Assembly (NCBI RefSeq): GCF_012933385.1
Contig: NZ_JABBPN010000018.1
Coordinates: 27,688 to 91,687, forward strand
Source: Paenibacillus lemnae
Lineage (GTDB): Bacteria; Bacillota; Bacilli; Paenibacillales; Paenibacillaceae
Reading direction: 5' to 3'
DNA length: 64,000 nt
The notes below the pieces were generated by a model. The model was given only the letters and a program-made list of their open reading frames with translations. It made no database searches and was not told where the DNA came from. Made by a program: the position numbers and the translations under genes. This document shows, one piece after another, positions 22,600 through 30,937 of this stretch. Within the stretch, counting starts at the first letter, position 1; each line of letters starts with the position of its first letter.

Positions 22600-23544
22600 A
22601 TGCCAAGAACCACAGGGATTCACCATATTACTTCTTTTGTTCAGGATCCGCAGGGTAATGTAGATTTTTACGCAGGTGTGCTGGGGCTGCGGCTTGTGAA
22701 GAAGACGATCAATTTTGATGCGCCGGATGTGTATCATTTTTATTTTGGAAATGAAGCAGGAAGTCCGGGAACGATCATGACTTTCTTTCCGCATCAAGAT
22801 GCACGGCGGGGAAGTGTCGGCGGCGGTCAGGTAGGCATTAGCGTGTTCGCGGTGCCGCCAGGCAGCCTGGATTTCTGGAAAGAGCGGCTGACCGGATTTG
22901 CGATCTCCTTCGACGTAGTGCAGCGTTTTGGCGAGCAATATATCCGTTTTCATGATAACTCAGGACTGCTGCTGGAAATTACGGAACGTGAAGAAGGCAC
23001 GGAGAGCAGGTGGTCGTTCGGGGGCGTGCCGGCGGATAAGGCGATTAAAGGCTTTGGCGGTGCGGTGCTGTTCAGTATGAAGCCGGACCGTACGGGTGAG
23101 ATCTTGAACGGACTGCTCGGGCTGGAGCGCGTGAACGAAGAAGGCGGCTGGGTCCGTTACCAGGCAAGCGGAGATATTGGCCAGATCATCGATATGAACA
23201 CCAAGGATTTGGAATGGGGCCGCGGTGGCGCGGGCACAGTCCATCATATTGCCTGGCGTGCAGCCGATAATGAGCAGCAGGAGCAGTTTCGTCAGGAGGC
23301 CGAAGCCGGCCGGCTTCAGCCAACACCGGTCGTGGACCGGCAGTACTTTAATGCCGTGTATTTCCGGGAACCAGGGGGCATATTGTTCGAGATTGCGACA
23401 GATCCGCCGGGCTTTGCCAATGATGAGCCGGCAGAACATCTGGGTGAGAAAATCATGCTCCCGTCATGGTTTGAACCGCATCGCGAGGAATTGGAACGGA
23501 ATCTGACACCTGTTGAAGTACGGGTATTGAAAGGAGCGGAATGA
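22600..23544 (+). CDS. Ring-cleaving dioxygenase of the MhqA/E/O family (glyoxalase fold)
   Basis: A 314-residue vicinal-oxygen-chelate protein with two glyoxalase halves. The metal ligands are seen as His in TGIHHITSF (about residue 9), His in GTVHHIAWR (about 219) and Glu in GGILFEIATDPPGF (about 270). MhqO/MhqE-type enzymes open hydroquinone rings and are induced by quinones and catechol in B. subtilis. It is transcribed with the hydrolase immediately downstream (1-base gap). GTCAGGAGGAG precedes the ATG. Confidence 0.9.
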   Translation: MPRTTGIHHITSFVQDPQGNVDFYAGVLGLRLVKKTINFDAPDVYHFYFGNEAGSPGTIMTFFPHQDARRGSVGGGQVGISVFAVPPGSLDFWKERLTGFAISFDVVQRFGEQYIRFHDNSGLLLEITEREEGTESRWSFGGVPADKAIKGFGGAVLFSMKPDRTGEILNGLLGLERVNEEGGWVRYQASGDIGQIIDMNTKDLEWGRGGAGTVHHIAWRAADNEQQEQFRQEAEAGRLQPTPVVDRQYFNAVYFREPGGILFEIATDPPGFANDEPAEHLGEKIMLPSWFEPHREELERNLTPVEVRVLKGAE

Positions 23545-23545
23545 G

Positions 23546-24163
23546 ATGGAGCATCGTCATGTGTATCGCAAAGGCCGTTCGACAGAGGCTCCAACGCTGC
23601 TGATGCTTCACGGTACCGGCGGGAATGAGGAGGACTTGCTGCCGCTGGCGGAAATGTTCTCTCCGGAGTCAGGGGTGCTGGGCGTGCGGGGGAATGTATT
23701 GGAAAATGGGATGCCGCGCTTTTTCCGGAGACTATCGGAAGGTGTCTTTGATGAGGAGGATCTGATCCAGCGTACAGAGGATCTGAAGGCTTTCCTGGAT
23801 CAGGCGGCAGAGCAGTATGGGTTTGACCGCAGCCGCGTAGTGGCTGTAGGGTATTCCAACGGCGCTAACATCGCTGCGAGCCTGCTGTTTCACTACGCCG
23901 ATGCTCTGCGTGGAGCGGTGCTGCATCATCCGATGGTGCCGCGGCGCGGTATAGAGCTTCCGGACTTGTCCGGTGTGCCGGTGTTTATCTCCGCAGGCAA
24001 GCGCGATCCGCTCTGCACGCCGGAGGAGAGCGAAGAGCTGGAGTCGCTGCTGACAGAGGCGGGTGCAGACGTTAAGCTGCACTGGGAAGCCGGCGGCCAC
24101 CAGCTTAGCCGCGCTGAATTAGGCGCGGCGTCGGTGTGGGTTAAAAACCAGATACTAAAATAA
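23546..24163 (+). CDS. mhqD: Carboxylesterase/hydrolase, MhqD-like
   Basis: Alpha/beta hydrolase of 205 residues. The nucleophile Ser sits in VGYSNGANIA, the Asp in SAGKRDPLC and the His in AGGHQLS. The family is phospholipase/carboxylesterase type; with the dioxygenase in front and the MhqR-like box upstream it parallels the mhqED/mhqNOP electrophile-resistance operons of B. subtilis. AAAGGAG lies 9 bases before the ATG. Confidence 0.9.
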   Translation: MEHRHVYRKGRSTEAPTLLMLHGTGGNEEDLLPLAEMFSPESGVLGVRGNVLENGMPRFFRRLSEGVFDEEDLIQRTEDLKAFLDQAAEQYGFDRSRVVAVGYSNGANIAASLLFHYADALRGAVLHHPMVPRRGIELPDLSGVPVFISAGKRDPLCTPEESEELESLLTEAGADVKLHWEAGGHQLSRAELGAASVWVKNQILK

Positions 24164-24171
24164 TGAACGAA

Positions 24172-24212
24172 AGCCCGTCCGGGGATGAGACATCTCGGAC
24201 GGGCTCTTTTTT
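24172..24212 (+). terminator. Intrinsic terminator after mhqD
   Basis: AGCCCGTCCG (24172-24181) / CGGACGGGCT (24196-24205) followed by CTTTTTT. Confidence 0.93.
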
Positions 24213-24223
24213 GCAGCAGCAAA

Positions 24224-24483
24224 TAGGGCCCAAACCCCGCTCACGCACTGAAATGTATGTGGTTTTCCACATACATAGGGCCCAAACCCCGCTCACGTGT
24301 GGAAATGTATGTGGTTTTCCACATAAATAGGGCCTAAACCCCGCTCGCGCCGTGGAATGTATGTGGTTTTCCACATACATAGGGCCCAAACCCCGCTCGT
24401 GCGTGGAAATGTATGTGGTTTTCCACATACATAGGGCCCAAATCCCGCTCGCGCCGTGGAAATGTATGTGGTCTTATACATAC
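24224..24483. repeat. Five tandem copies of a 52-bp unit, each with a hairpin
   Basis: The marker TAGGGCC recurs at 24224, 24276, 24328, 24380 and 24432, an exact 52-base period. Each unit has a GC-rich half (TAGGGCCCAAACCCCGCTC) and an AT-rich palindrome, ATGTATGTGG-TTTT-CCACATACAT. The last copy has drifted (GTGGTCTTATACATACAG). Small differences lie in the 8 bases after CCGCTC. Open frames across it on the minus strand only translate the repeat. There are no spacers and no cas genes. Confidence 0.9.
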
Positions 24484-24496
24484 AGCCCCTGGTTCT

Positions 24497-24876
24497 CTAA
24501 TCCGGTGTCTTGATTTGTAAAGGGGGCGGAATAAGCCAGCCTTTTTCCTTGTTCATGCGGAGGATATGGAGGCCAAAACGGGTTTTAGTGACATGGTACT
24601 TCGCGAACAATGCGCCGATATCTTCGCGGATGGATTGGCCCATAGCCATACTGCAGGCAGTATGGCCTGCGGCGTTATCGATGGCGAGTTTGGCAGCGAT
24701 CTCGGGGTCGGAGAAGCGTGCGCCTGCTCCAGCATATTCCGCAGCAAATGCTTCAGGTCTTTGTCTCCCGCGTGGTTCAGATACGCCTGGTAACAGGAGA
24801 TGATACCTTTAGCGCCCATGGAAGCTGTCCAAAGGCCATAAATTTCACCGTAATGCATCGGCTCGTCTTTCGGAAG
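24497..24876 (-). pseudogene. Decayed DUF3231 family gene
   Basis: Two frames on the minus strand each carry half of a DUF3231 protein (a spore-former family of unknown function, usually about 170 residues). The front half reads ALPKDEPMHYGEIYGLWTA...LRNMLEQA (upstream part to about 24725); the back half, in another frame, reads GARFSDPEIAAKLAIDNAA...MGQSIREDIGALFAKYH...RMNKEKGWLIPPPLQIKTPD and stops at 24497-24499. About 40 residues of the middle are missing at the junction, and no clear start codon remains. Confidence 0.75.
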
Positions 24877-25024
24877 TGCATACAGTAAGAAATGGGATTT
24901 AAAATGGGTGAATGAAAGGGTCCGAAAGCCGGCTCAAAAGTGCTACAATAGAAAACAGACAGAACATGAAGGCTCGGATCATAAAAAAATCCAGAGTGAC
25001 AATCGTGAGAGTGGAGTGGAATCA

Positions 25025-26293
25025 ATGGAAGAAACACATACAGAACCTAAAACGATCGGCATGGAAGACATCGTACGAGCGCATCATATGCTGCGGGAAG
25101 TAATTGTGCGGACACCGCTGCAGCGGGATGCTGTGCTGTCGGCCCGATATGGCTGTAATGTATATTTAAAGCGGGAGGATCTGCAGGTCGTCCGTTCTTT
25201 TAAAATTCGCGGGGCCTATAACATGATCCGGAGCTTGACCGAAGAGGAGCGTGCAGCGGGCATTGTGTGCGCGAGTGCAGGCAATCATGCACAGGGAGTC
25301 GCTTTTTCATGTAATGCTCTGAATATCCGTGGGAAAATCTACATGCCCAGCACCACCCCCAAGCAAAAAGTGAAGCAGGTCAAACGTTTTGGCGGGAGCA
25401 GTGTAGAAGTGATACTGATCGGAGATACGTTCGATGACGCTTATGACGAAGCGATCAAGGTGTGTCATGAGCAGGGCATGTCCTTTATCCATCCTTTTGA
25501 TGAAGCGCGGATTGTGGCAGGCAACGGAACGATCGGCATGGAGATCATGGAGGAGCTGGATGTGCCGGCCGATTATATGTTTGTGACCATTGGCGGCGGA
25601 GGTTTGGCGGCAGGGGTTGCAACCTACGTCAAAACCGTCAGCCCGCTGACCAAGCTGATCGGTGTCGAGCCGCTGGGTGCGGCATCTATGAGTGAGGCCA
25701 AGGACCAAGGGGGCGTCGTGACCCTGGACGAAATCGATAAGTTCGTGGACGGAGCAGCCGTCAAACGTGTCGGTCATCTGACTTACGATATTTGCAGCCA
25801 GCATTTAGATGACATCGTCATGGTTCCGGAAGGTAAAGCATGTACGACGATCCTGAGTCTCTATAACGAAAATGCAATCGTGGCGGAGCCTGCGGGTGCG
25901 CTGCCTGTGGCAGCCCTCGACCTGTATGGCGAGCAAATCCGGGGCAAAAATGTCGTTTGCATCATCAGCGGCGGCAACAATGATATTGACCGGATGCAGG
26001 AGATCAAGGAGCGCTCACTGATCTACGAAGGCCTGAAGCATTACTTTATGATTAACTTCCCGCAGCGGGCGGGTGCACTGCGTGAATTCCTTGAGGATGT
26101 GCTCGGTCCGGACGATGACATTGCCCGGTTTGAATATACGAAGAAGCATAACAAAGAAGAAGGCCCGGCGCTGGTGGGCATCGAGCTGCTGCATCCGGAG
26201 GATTACGCACCGTTGATCGAGCGCATGAACCGCAAGGGGCTGGAATATACCGAGCTGAACAAAAATATGAATCTGTTTAACCTGCTGATCTAA
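25025..26293 (+). CDS. ilvA: Threonine dehydratase, biosynthetic (IlvA)
   Basis: PLP enzyme turning threonine into 2-oxobutanoate for isoleucine synthesis. It has 422 residues, the same size as B. subtilis IlvA. The PLP lysine is in SFKIRGAYN; the phosphate loop is GGGGLAAG; the C-terminal ~80 residues (YFMINFPQRAGALREFL) form the ACT-like regulatory domain, which argues for the biosynthetic rather than the catabolic type. I chose ATG 25025 with GGAG 8 bases upstream; the frame is open to 24908 but lacks family sequence. No T-box leader is seen upstream. Confidence 0.95.
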   Translation: MEETHTEPKTIGMEDIVRAHHMLREVIVRTPLQRDAVLSARYGCNVYLKREDLQVVRSFKIRGAYNMIRSLTEEERAAGIVCASAGNHAQGVAFSCNALNIRGKIYMPSTTPKQKVKQVKRFGGSSVEVILIGDTFDDAYDEAIKVCHEQGMSFIHPFDEARIVAGNGTIGMEIMEELDVPADYMFVTIGGGGLAAGVATYVKTVSPLTKLIGVEPLGAASMSEAKDQGGVVTLDEIDKFVDGAAVKRVGHLTYDICSQHLDDIVMVPEGKACTTILSLYNENAIVAEPAGALPVAALDLYGEQIRGKNVVCIISGGNNDIDRMQEIKERSLIYEGLKHYFMINFPQRAGALREFLEDVLGPDDDIARFEYTKKHNKEEGPALVGIELLHPEDYAPLIERMNRKGLEYTELNKNMNLFNLLI

Positions 26294-26302
26294 AGCCATA
26301 AC

Positions 26303-26368
26303 AAAACCCTGCTTCTCGTATGAGGGCGGCACTTGTGCCGATTCTCTTCGAAACAGAAGCAGGGTTTT
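26303..26368. terminator. Bidirectional terminator between convergent genes
   Basis: AAAACCCTGCTTCT (26303-26316) pairs with AGAAGCAGGGTTTT (26355-26368): a 14-bp perfect stem with A-run and T-run on either side, serving ilvA (+) and the membrane-protein gene (-). The loop is long, 38 bases. Confidence 0.8.
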
Positions 26369-26375
26369 CGTCATT

Positions 26376-27038
26376 TCAGGCACGCATAAAGAACAGCTTC
26401 GTGCCGGCCAAGCCGATTGCGAACAGCGCCAGGCTTACCCATGGCGATACGCTCAGCACGGGCAGCATAGGACTGAGCAGGATGCCTCCGCCTACGATGG
26501 CTGCCAAAACAATAAGATATACTGCCATGCTGCCAAAGTTTAGACTGCGCTTGTTCTTATCTTTGGTAAAGGTAGTTCTTTTCATCCAGCTCATGACCAG
26601 ATGAATGAGAACAAAAGAGCCGCCGGCAATCAGCAGGAGGGTAGACAAGCGGACCTGAGACATTTTTTCCACATCGCCGCCAAACCAGATGGCCAGCAGT
26701 CCAGCCAGAGCCTGCGGCAGAAAAAACCAGGTCAGGGCAACCCACGGAATCATCAGGCTGAGCTTCAGGGTGCTCATTGTATCCGGTTTGGGAAGGTTTT
26801 CTACCAGATCCGCACAATAAGCCTTGGGATCCGTGCCAAATACGTCTTCAGCGGTTCTGCCCTGCTCCTGTGCCTCGAGAATATGCTGTGCCATTTCCAG
26901 CAGGAGCTCCTCGCCTTGCGTCTCATCGATTTTGCTAAAACGTATGTAGACGACCATATCCTCGTAATAGTTCAGGTTGTCAGGGGTCATTTGCGCCTGC
27001 AGCCGGTTGTTCTCGGCAATCATTTTTTTAACATTCAT
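26376..27038 (-). CDS. DUF1129-like membrane protein, partner of PadR regulator
   Basis: 220 residues. The cytoplasmic N-terminal domain (KMIAENNRLQAQMTPDNLNYYEDMVVYIRFSKID; EDVFGTDPKAYCADLVENLP) resembles the DUF1129/DUF1048 proteins often paired with PadR regulators; four hydrophobic segments follow. Its start overlaps the padR stop by 4 bases (ATGA). Function unknown; probably an envelope-stress or detoxification-related membrane protein (inference). Confidence 0.8.
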   Translation of the reverse strand: MNVKKMIAENNRLQAQMTPDNLNYYEDMVVYIRFSKIDETQGEELLLEMAQHILEAQEQGRTAEDVFGTDPKAYCADLVENLPKPDTMSTLKLSLMIPWVALTWFFLPQALAGLLAIWFGGDVEKMSQVRLSTLLLIAGGSFVLIHLVMSWMKRTTFTKDKNKRSLNFGSMAVYLIVLAAIVGGGILLSPMLPVLSVSPWVSLALFAIGLAGTKLFFMRA

Positions 27039-27379
27039 GATGTGGTTCCTCCCTGTGAAGATAAAATGTGATCAACACTGCTTCTAAGTGTCTCCCAATG
27101 CTCATGAAACTGGGCCAGCGCAGCTCTGCCTTTGTCTGTCAGCGTATAATATTTGCGCGGCGGGCCGCCTGTTCCGCCATCAGACCGCATCGTTCCCGAG
27201 ATGAGCTGATCTTTCTGCATACGCAGCAGGAGCGGATAGATGCTGCCTTCACTGACAAAGGTCAGTCCGCTAGCCGCAAGCAGTGTGCTGAGCTCGTAAC
27301 CGTAAACCTCTCGGTCTTTCATCAGGGATAAAATACAGCCTTCCAGTATTCCCTTCAGCATCTGGCTTTGTGTGGTCAT
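27035..27379 (-). CDS. PadR family transcriptional regulator
   Basis: 114-residue winged-helix protein. LKGILEGCILSLMKDREVYGYELSTLL, the wing SEGSIYPLLLRMQKDQLISG and GPPRKYYTLTDKGRAAL are diagnostic of PadR. It is the first gene of a two-gene operon with the membrane protein and probably represses its own promoter through the palindrome upstream. Confidence 0.94.
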   Translation of the reverse strand: MTTQSQMLKGILEGCILSLMKDREVYGYELSTLLAASGLTFVSEGSIYPLLLRMQKDQLISGTMRSDGGTGGPPRKYYTLTDKGRAALAQFHEHWETLRSSVDHILSSQGGTTS

Positions 27380-27429
27380 AGTAAAAGATGACTTCCTCCT
27401 TCATCCAACAGCTGATCGCCTGGACCCCT

Positions 27430-27463
27430 AGTATATTGCTTAACCAATGTCTTGTAATACAAG
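27430..27463 (-). promoter_or_regulatory. padR promoter with overlapping palindrome
   Basis: On the minus strand TTACAA, 16 bp, TATACT. The -35 overlaps the palindrome CTTGTA-A-TACAAG (27451-27463), a plausible PadR operator. A second imperfect copy, TTGTAATGCAAG, lies about 30 bases further upstream of the promoter (near 27484-27495). Confidence 0.55.
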
Positions 27464-27602
27464 TTAGTATAAACTCATCTATATTGTAATGCAAGGCATT
27501 GAGAGCAATTTGTGAATAATAGCCGCAGCACGCATAAATTTCATCGGCCTTTTTCACACTAGTAAGAACCCTAAAGGCCAATATGGAAAGGAACGATGAG
27601 AC

Positions 27603-27830
27603 ATGTTTGATGATGAGTTCAACGTACAAAACCCGGAACGTCAGCTCAAGGGAGCAGATGGGAAGGAAGCAAAACGCACAGATGCCCAGTCCGAAATGAT
27701 GAGCGATCCAGCAGATACGACGACAGCAGCGGCGAGCATGTGGGACCATGAATCCGGCGATGAGGAATGGATGAACAACTGGAGCGGACGCGTAGAGACA
27801 CACAGCATGTTCCGCCGAAGCTACGAATAA
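27603..27830 (+). CDS. Small acidic hypothetical protein
   Basis: 75 residues, no recognised family, low in hydrophobic residues (FDDEFNVQNPERQLKGADGKEAKRTD; C-terminal WMNNWSGRVETHSMFRRSYE). GGAAAGGA lies about 10 bases upstream of the ATG, and the frame fills the only coding-like part of this gap. It could be a soluble or spore-associated protein; the function is not visible. Confidence 0.5.
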   Translation: MFDDEFNVQNPERQLKGADGKEAKRTDAQSEMMSDPADTTTAAASMWDHESGDEEWMNNWSGRVETHSMFRRSYE

Positions 27831-27872
27831 AGGCGTGCTGCGCGTGCGTTCAGACATCCTGAAGCCTTCGCG

Positions 27873-27901
27873 TTGACAACTTTTATAGAGGATGCTAAGA
27901 T
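27873..27901 (+). promoter_or_regulatory. Predicted sigma-A promoter for the hydrolase gene
   Basis: TTGACA, 17 bp, TAAGAT; about 50 bases upstream of the next start codon. Confidence 0.7.
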
Positions 27902-27956
27902 ATTTTTAATTAATTCATATTAAACTTATCGGAATTATCCATATATAGGAGAGTCA

Positions 27957-28799
27957 ATGGGAGGAATGGACATGGAACGGCAGATCACGATTCGTCATGG
28001 GCAGCAGGAGTTAACAGCCAGTATACATTATCCGGCACAAGAAAAGGAAGCTCGTGAGGGCTGCCGGCGGGTGCCGCTGGCTGTCATTTGCCATGGCTTC
28101 GTCGGCAGCCGTATCGGTGTTGACCGATTGTTTGTAAAGACAGCGAGAGAGCTGGCAGGAGACGGGTACATGGTCATTCGTTTCGACTATATCGGCTGCG
28201 GGGAAAGCACAGGAAACTACGGTGCGGAAGGACTGGAATCCATGATCGCCCAGACGCGGGCCGTTCTGGACTATGGCATGAGCATTACCGATGTAGATCC
28301 CTCTCGTGTGACCTTGATCGGACACAGTCTTGGAGGAGCCGTAGCCCTCCAAACCGGAGTGCGCGACCGCCGGGTGAAGAACTTGGTGCTTTGGTCAGCC
28401 GTCGGGTATCCGTTTAGTGATATTGTCAAAATTACAGGTCGAAAGGTATACGACGAATCCGTAAAAAGCGGCGCAGCAGATTACCTGGGCTATGACTTTA
28501 CCCCGGCATTCTTCGAATCCCTGGCGGCAGGACAGCCGTTTCAGGAAGCTCCAAAGTTCAGCGGTGATGTGCTGGTCGTTCATGGAACCTCGGATGAAGT
28601 CATACCGGTCGATTATGCGTTCTTGTATCAAAAGGTGTTTTGGACCCGTCCGGAGGGGCGCTGTGATAAAGAAATCATTTTTCAAGCGGATCACACCTAT
28701 TCAGCAGGAGAACCGCGTGCACAGCTGCTGAACCGGACCCGGGAATGGCTGAAAGAACTGGAACAGGTCCAGCGTGACTGGCAGCACTGGAGTATATAG
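27957..28799 (+). CDS. Alpha/beta hydrolase
   Basis: Serine hydrolase of 280 residues, dienelactone-hydrolase/esterase-like. VICHGFVGSRIG is the oxyanion region, the nucleophile Ser is in IGHSLGGAVAL, the Asp in GTSDEVIPVD and the His in QADHTYSA. The substrate is unknown. Two starts compete: ATG 27957 (AGGAG 5 bases upstream) and ATG 27972 (GGGAGG 7 bases upstream), the second giving 275 residues. Monocistronic: a promoter lies just upstream and a terminator downstream. Confidence 0.88.
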   Translation: MGGMDMERQITIRHGQQELTASIHYPAQEKEAREGCRRVPLAVICHGFVGSRIGVDRLFVKTARELAGDGYMVIRFDYIGCGESTGNYGAEGLESMIAQTRAVLDYGMSITDVDPSRVTLIGHSLGGAVALQTGVRDRRVKNLVLWSAVGYPFSDIVKITGRKVYDESVKSGAADYLGYDFTPAFFESLAAGQPFQEAPKFSGDVLVVHGTSDEVIPVDYAFLYQKVFWTRPEGRCDKEIIFQADHTYSAGEPRAQLLNRTREWLKELEQVQRDWQHWSI

Positions 28800-28818
28800 A
28801 CAGCGGTAAACGAGAGAA

Positions 28819-28868
28819 AAGACATATCGGTGCCGGGATGATCTCCCTGACACCGACATGTCTTTTTT
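28819..28868 (+). terminator. Intrinsic terminator
   Basis: AAGACATATCGGTG (28819-28832) / CACCGACATGTCTT (28851-28864) with one mismatch, followed by T residues. Confidence 0.85.
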
Positions 28869-28885
28869 ATATGAACCTTATTTCA

Positions 28886-29422
28886 TTACACAGCCCGCTT
28901 CTTGAAGAACGGGATGCCGCCGCCCCGAGGGGTATGCTGTCCGCCGTCTCTGCGGAACAGGCCGCGGAGGTAAGGGAGCAGGAAGCGGTCAAAGCCGATC
29001 TTGCCGGCATTAGCCGCAGCGACGATGATGAGGACTTCCATCAGAAGCAGCTGAACATTGGTGCTCACGGTACCCGATAAGAGGAAGGCGGCATTCATGA
29101 CCAGACCCATCAGTGCAGCGAAGGTGGTGAAGGTACCGAGGATGAGTCCAAGACCGACTAGGAACTCACCGTACGGGATCAAGACGTTGAAGAACTTCAC
29201 ACCCGGCAGTGCCGCACCTTCGAGAAATGCCGCCCACCAGCCCTGTACCGCCGGATGATCGCCAGCCGCTTTACCGATCGCGCCCTGAAGGAATCCCTGA
29301 GCATCAAAGCCGCCCGTCATTTTGTGCCAGCCTGCGGTCAGCCATTGATACCCGACATAGATCCGGATAACGGTCAGCAGCCACATTGCAATTTTATTCT
29401 CTCTCAGCCATTGGTTAAACAT
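28886..29422 (-). CDS. DoxX family membrane protein
   Basis: 178 residues with four membrane helices and the DoxX pattern RIYVGYQWLTAGWHKMTGGFDAQGFL...IPYGEFLVGLGLILGTFT. Related Firmicute proteins (CatD/YfiD) act in quinone or thiol redox resistance; the exact role here is unknown. I start at ATG 29422 with AAAGGAG 8 bases upstream rather than at the open frame 84 bases further up. A promoter with an Fnr/Crp-type box precedes it. Confidence 0.88.
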   Translation of the reverse strand: MFNQWLRENKIAMWLLTVIRIYVGYQWLTAGWHKMTGGFDAQGFLQGAIGKAAGDHPAVQGWWAAFLEGAALPGVKFFNVLIPYGEFLVGLGLILGTFTTFAALMGLVMNAAFLLSGTVSTNVQLLLMEVLIIVAAANAGKIGFDRFLLPYLRGLFRRDGGQHTPRGGGIPFFKKRAV

Positions 29423-29485
29423 AAAAACCACTCCTTTAATGTTTTGTTGTTTTAGTTGGAAGATGATCATCTCTTTCATGTCTTT

Positions 29486-29528
29486 ATTATACGTGAAATA
29501 ATTCACTTAATGTGTGATTAAAATCACA
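29486..29528 (-). promoter_or_regulatory. DoxX promoter with Fnr/Crp-type box at -41.5
   Basis: The minus-strand -10 is TATAAT (29491-29486); no good -35 (CACATT). TGTGATTAAAATCACA (29513-29528) is a perfect TGTGA-N6-TCACA box. If +1 is 7 bases past the -10, the box centre falls at -41.5, the classical position for an activating Crp/Fnr dimer that replaces the -35. A second inverted repeat, GTGAA...TTCAC, lies between the two. Confidence 0.65.
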
Positions 29529-29675
29529 AATTTATGGCGAAATGTTGAACATGATTCAGGGACAAACCCGAGTTTTTGTGATTAAATGTAAATAATAGTC
29601 GGACGTCGGATGAATGAAGAAAAGTGAACATATACGGCCATATGGGAGTGGTCCGTCATACAGGGGGAATTGACC

Positions 29676-30794
29676 ATGATGAATCGTAAAAAGGCCGCTC
29701 TGCGGTCAGCGCTGCTGTCTTTGGCAGCGGCTATGCTGCTGAGTGCATGCAGCGGAGATAAAGCAGCTGAAGCGCCAGCAGTGACGGAGCCAGTCCCGGC
29801 ACCGCCGCCTGCGGTGGAAGAGCCGGTGGAAGCACCGCCTGAGGAGGAGAAGGAAGTTACCGCAGCTGAAGCGGCCCCGCTGACCGGACTGGCGGTGGAA
29901 GAGGCCTCAAAGAGACGGCCGCTCGCCGTCATGATCAACAACGCGCCGGCTGCAAGGCCGCAATCCGGTCTCAGTAAGGCGGATATTGTCTATGAAGTAC
30001 TTGCTGAAGGGGGCATTACACGTCTGATCGCCATCTATCAGAGCCAGACAGGAATCGAGACTATCGGTCCGGTACGGAGCATTCGACCATATCTGATCAA
30101 TATCGGGGAGAGCTTTGGCGGTGTTCTGGTTCATGCAGGCGGCAGTCCGGAAGCCTACTCCATCATCAAGAATCAATCGAAGCAGGATCTCGACGAAATC
30201 GGCAGCGCAGGGTCGTATTTCTGGCGGTCCAGGGATCGCAAAGCACCGCATAACCTCTATACAAGTGAAGAAAATCTGCGACAAGCTGTCGCGAAGCATA
30301 ATTATCCGCAGGAAATAGACATACCGGCATTCACCTTTGTGGAAGATAATAAGGCCGACCGGGATGCAGAGCTCATCGATATCGATATCGAGCCAGCCAC
30401 CCGCGTTGACATCCACTTTTTGCTCAAAAGCTATTCTGTGGGCTACACCTACGATGATTCAAGCCAAACGTACAAAAGATCCATTAACAACCAGCCGCAT
30501 ATCGATCTGAATGATCGTTCCGTGCTGGAAGCTGCGAATGTGGTAGTGCTGGGGGCGGATCACCGGGTGCTGGACGATGTAGGCCGCCTGTCGATTGATT
30601 TGCAGCGGGGCGGGGAAGCCATGCTGTTTCAGCGCGGTCAGGTGATCCGAGGCGAGTGGATCCACAAATCCGGCGATGTGATCCGATTTGTGAAGGACGG
30701 GAAAGAGGTGCCATTTTATCCCGGAACTACCTATTTTAATGTCGTCCCTAATTCTCCGCCGTTCGAGAGTCATATTACGATCAGCAATCCTTAA
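29676..30794 (+). CDS. DUF3048 lipoprotein, YerB-like
   Basis: 372 residues. The signal peptide ends in the lipobox LLSAC, then an acidic Pro/Glu-rich linker, then the DUF3048 domain (RRPLAVMINNAPAARPQSGLSKADIVYEVLAEGGITR; GPVRSIRPYLINIGESFGG; HNLYTSEENL). YerB of B. subtilis is the named relative; molecular function unknown, surface-anchored. ATG 29676 has CAGGGGGAA 8 bases upstream. Other yer homologues (yerC, dgkB, rlmCD) lie within 8 kb, as in B. subtilis. Confidence 0.9.
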   Translation: MMNRKKAALRSALLSLAAAMLLSACSGDKAAEAPAVTEPVPAPPPAVEEPVEAPPEEEKEVTAAEAAPLTGLAVEEASKRRPLAVMINNAPAARPQSGLSKADIVYEVLAEGGITRLIAIYQSQTGIETIGPVRSIRPYLINIGESFGGVLVHAGGSPEAYSIIKNQSKQDLDEIGSAGSYFWRSRDRKAPHNLYTSEENLRQAVAKHNYPQEIDIPAFTFVEDNKADRDAELIDIDIEPATRVDIHFLLKSYSVGYTYDDSSQTYKRSINNQPHIDLNDRSVLEAANVVVLGADHRVLDDVGRLSIDLQRGGEAMLFQRGQVIRGEWIHKSGDVIRFVKDGKEVPFYPGTTYFNVVPNSPPFESHITISNP

Positions 30795-30937
30795 TTCCGC
30801 TAAGTCGGCATATGTAAAAATGGATGTGTCAGAGTGATACTTTTATGTACACATGGTTATATAGATGTGATAAGATATTCAAGGTTGTTTTCTGTTTTTT
30901 CGACATAAAAAGCAATTATCCGTAAAGGGGCTAGAAT

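Noticed and set aside
24141..24481. Minus-strand open frames across the 52-bp repeat
   Set aside because: They only translate the repeat unit over and over in shifting frames; no ribosome site or start that is independent of the repeat.
24224..24483. CRISPR array
   Set aside because: The units abut with an exact 52-base period; there are no unique spacers of regular length between repeats and no cas genes in the window.
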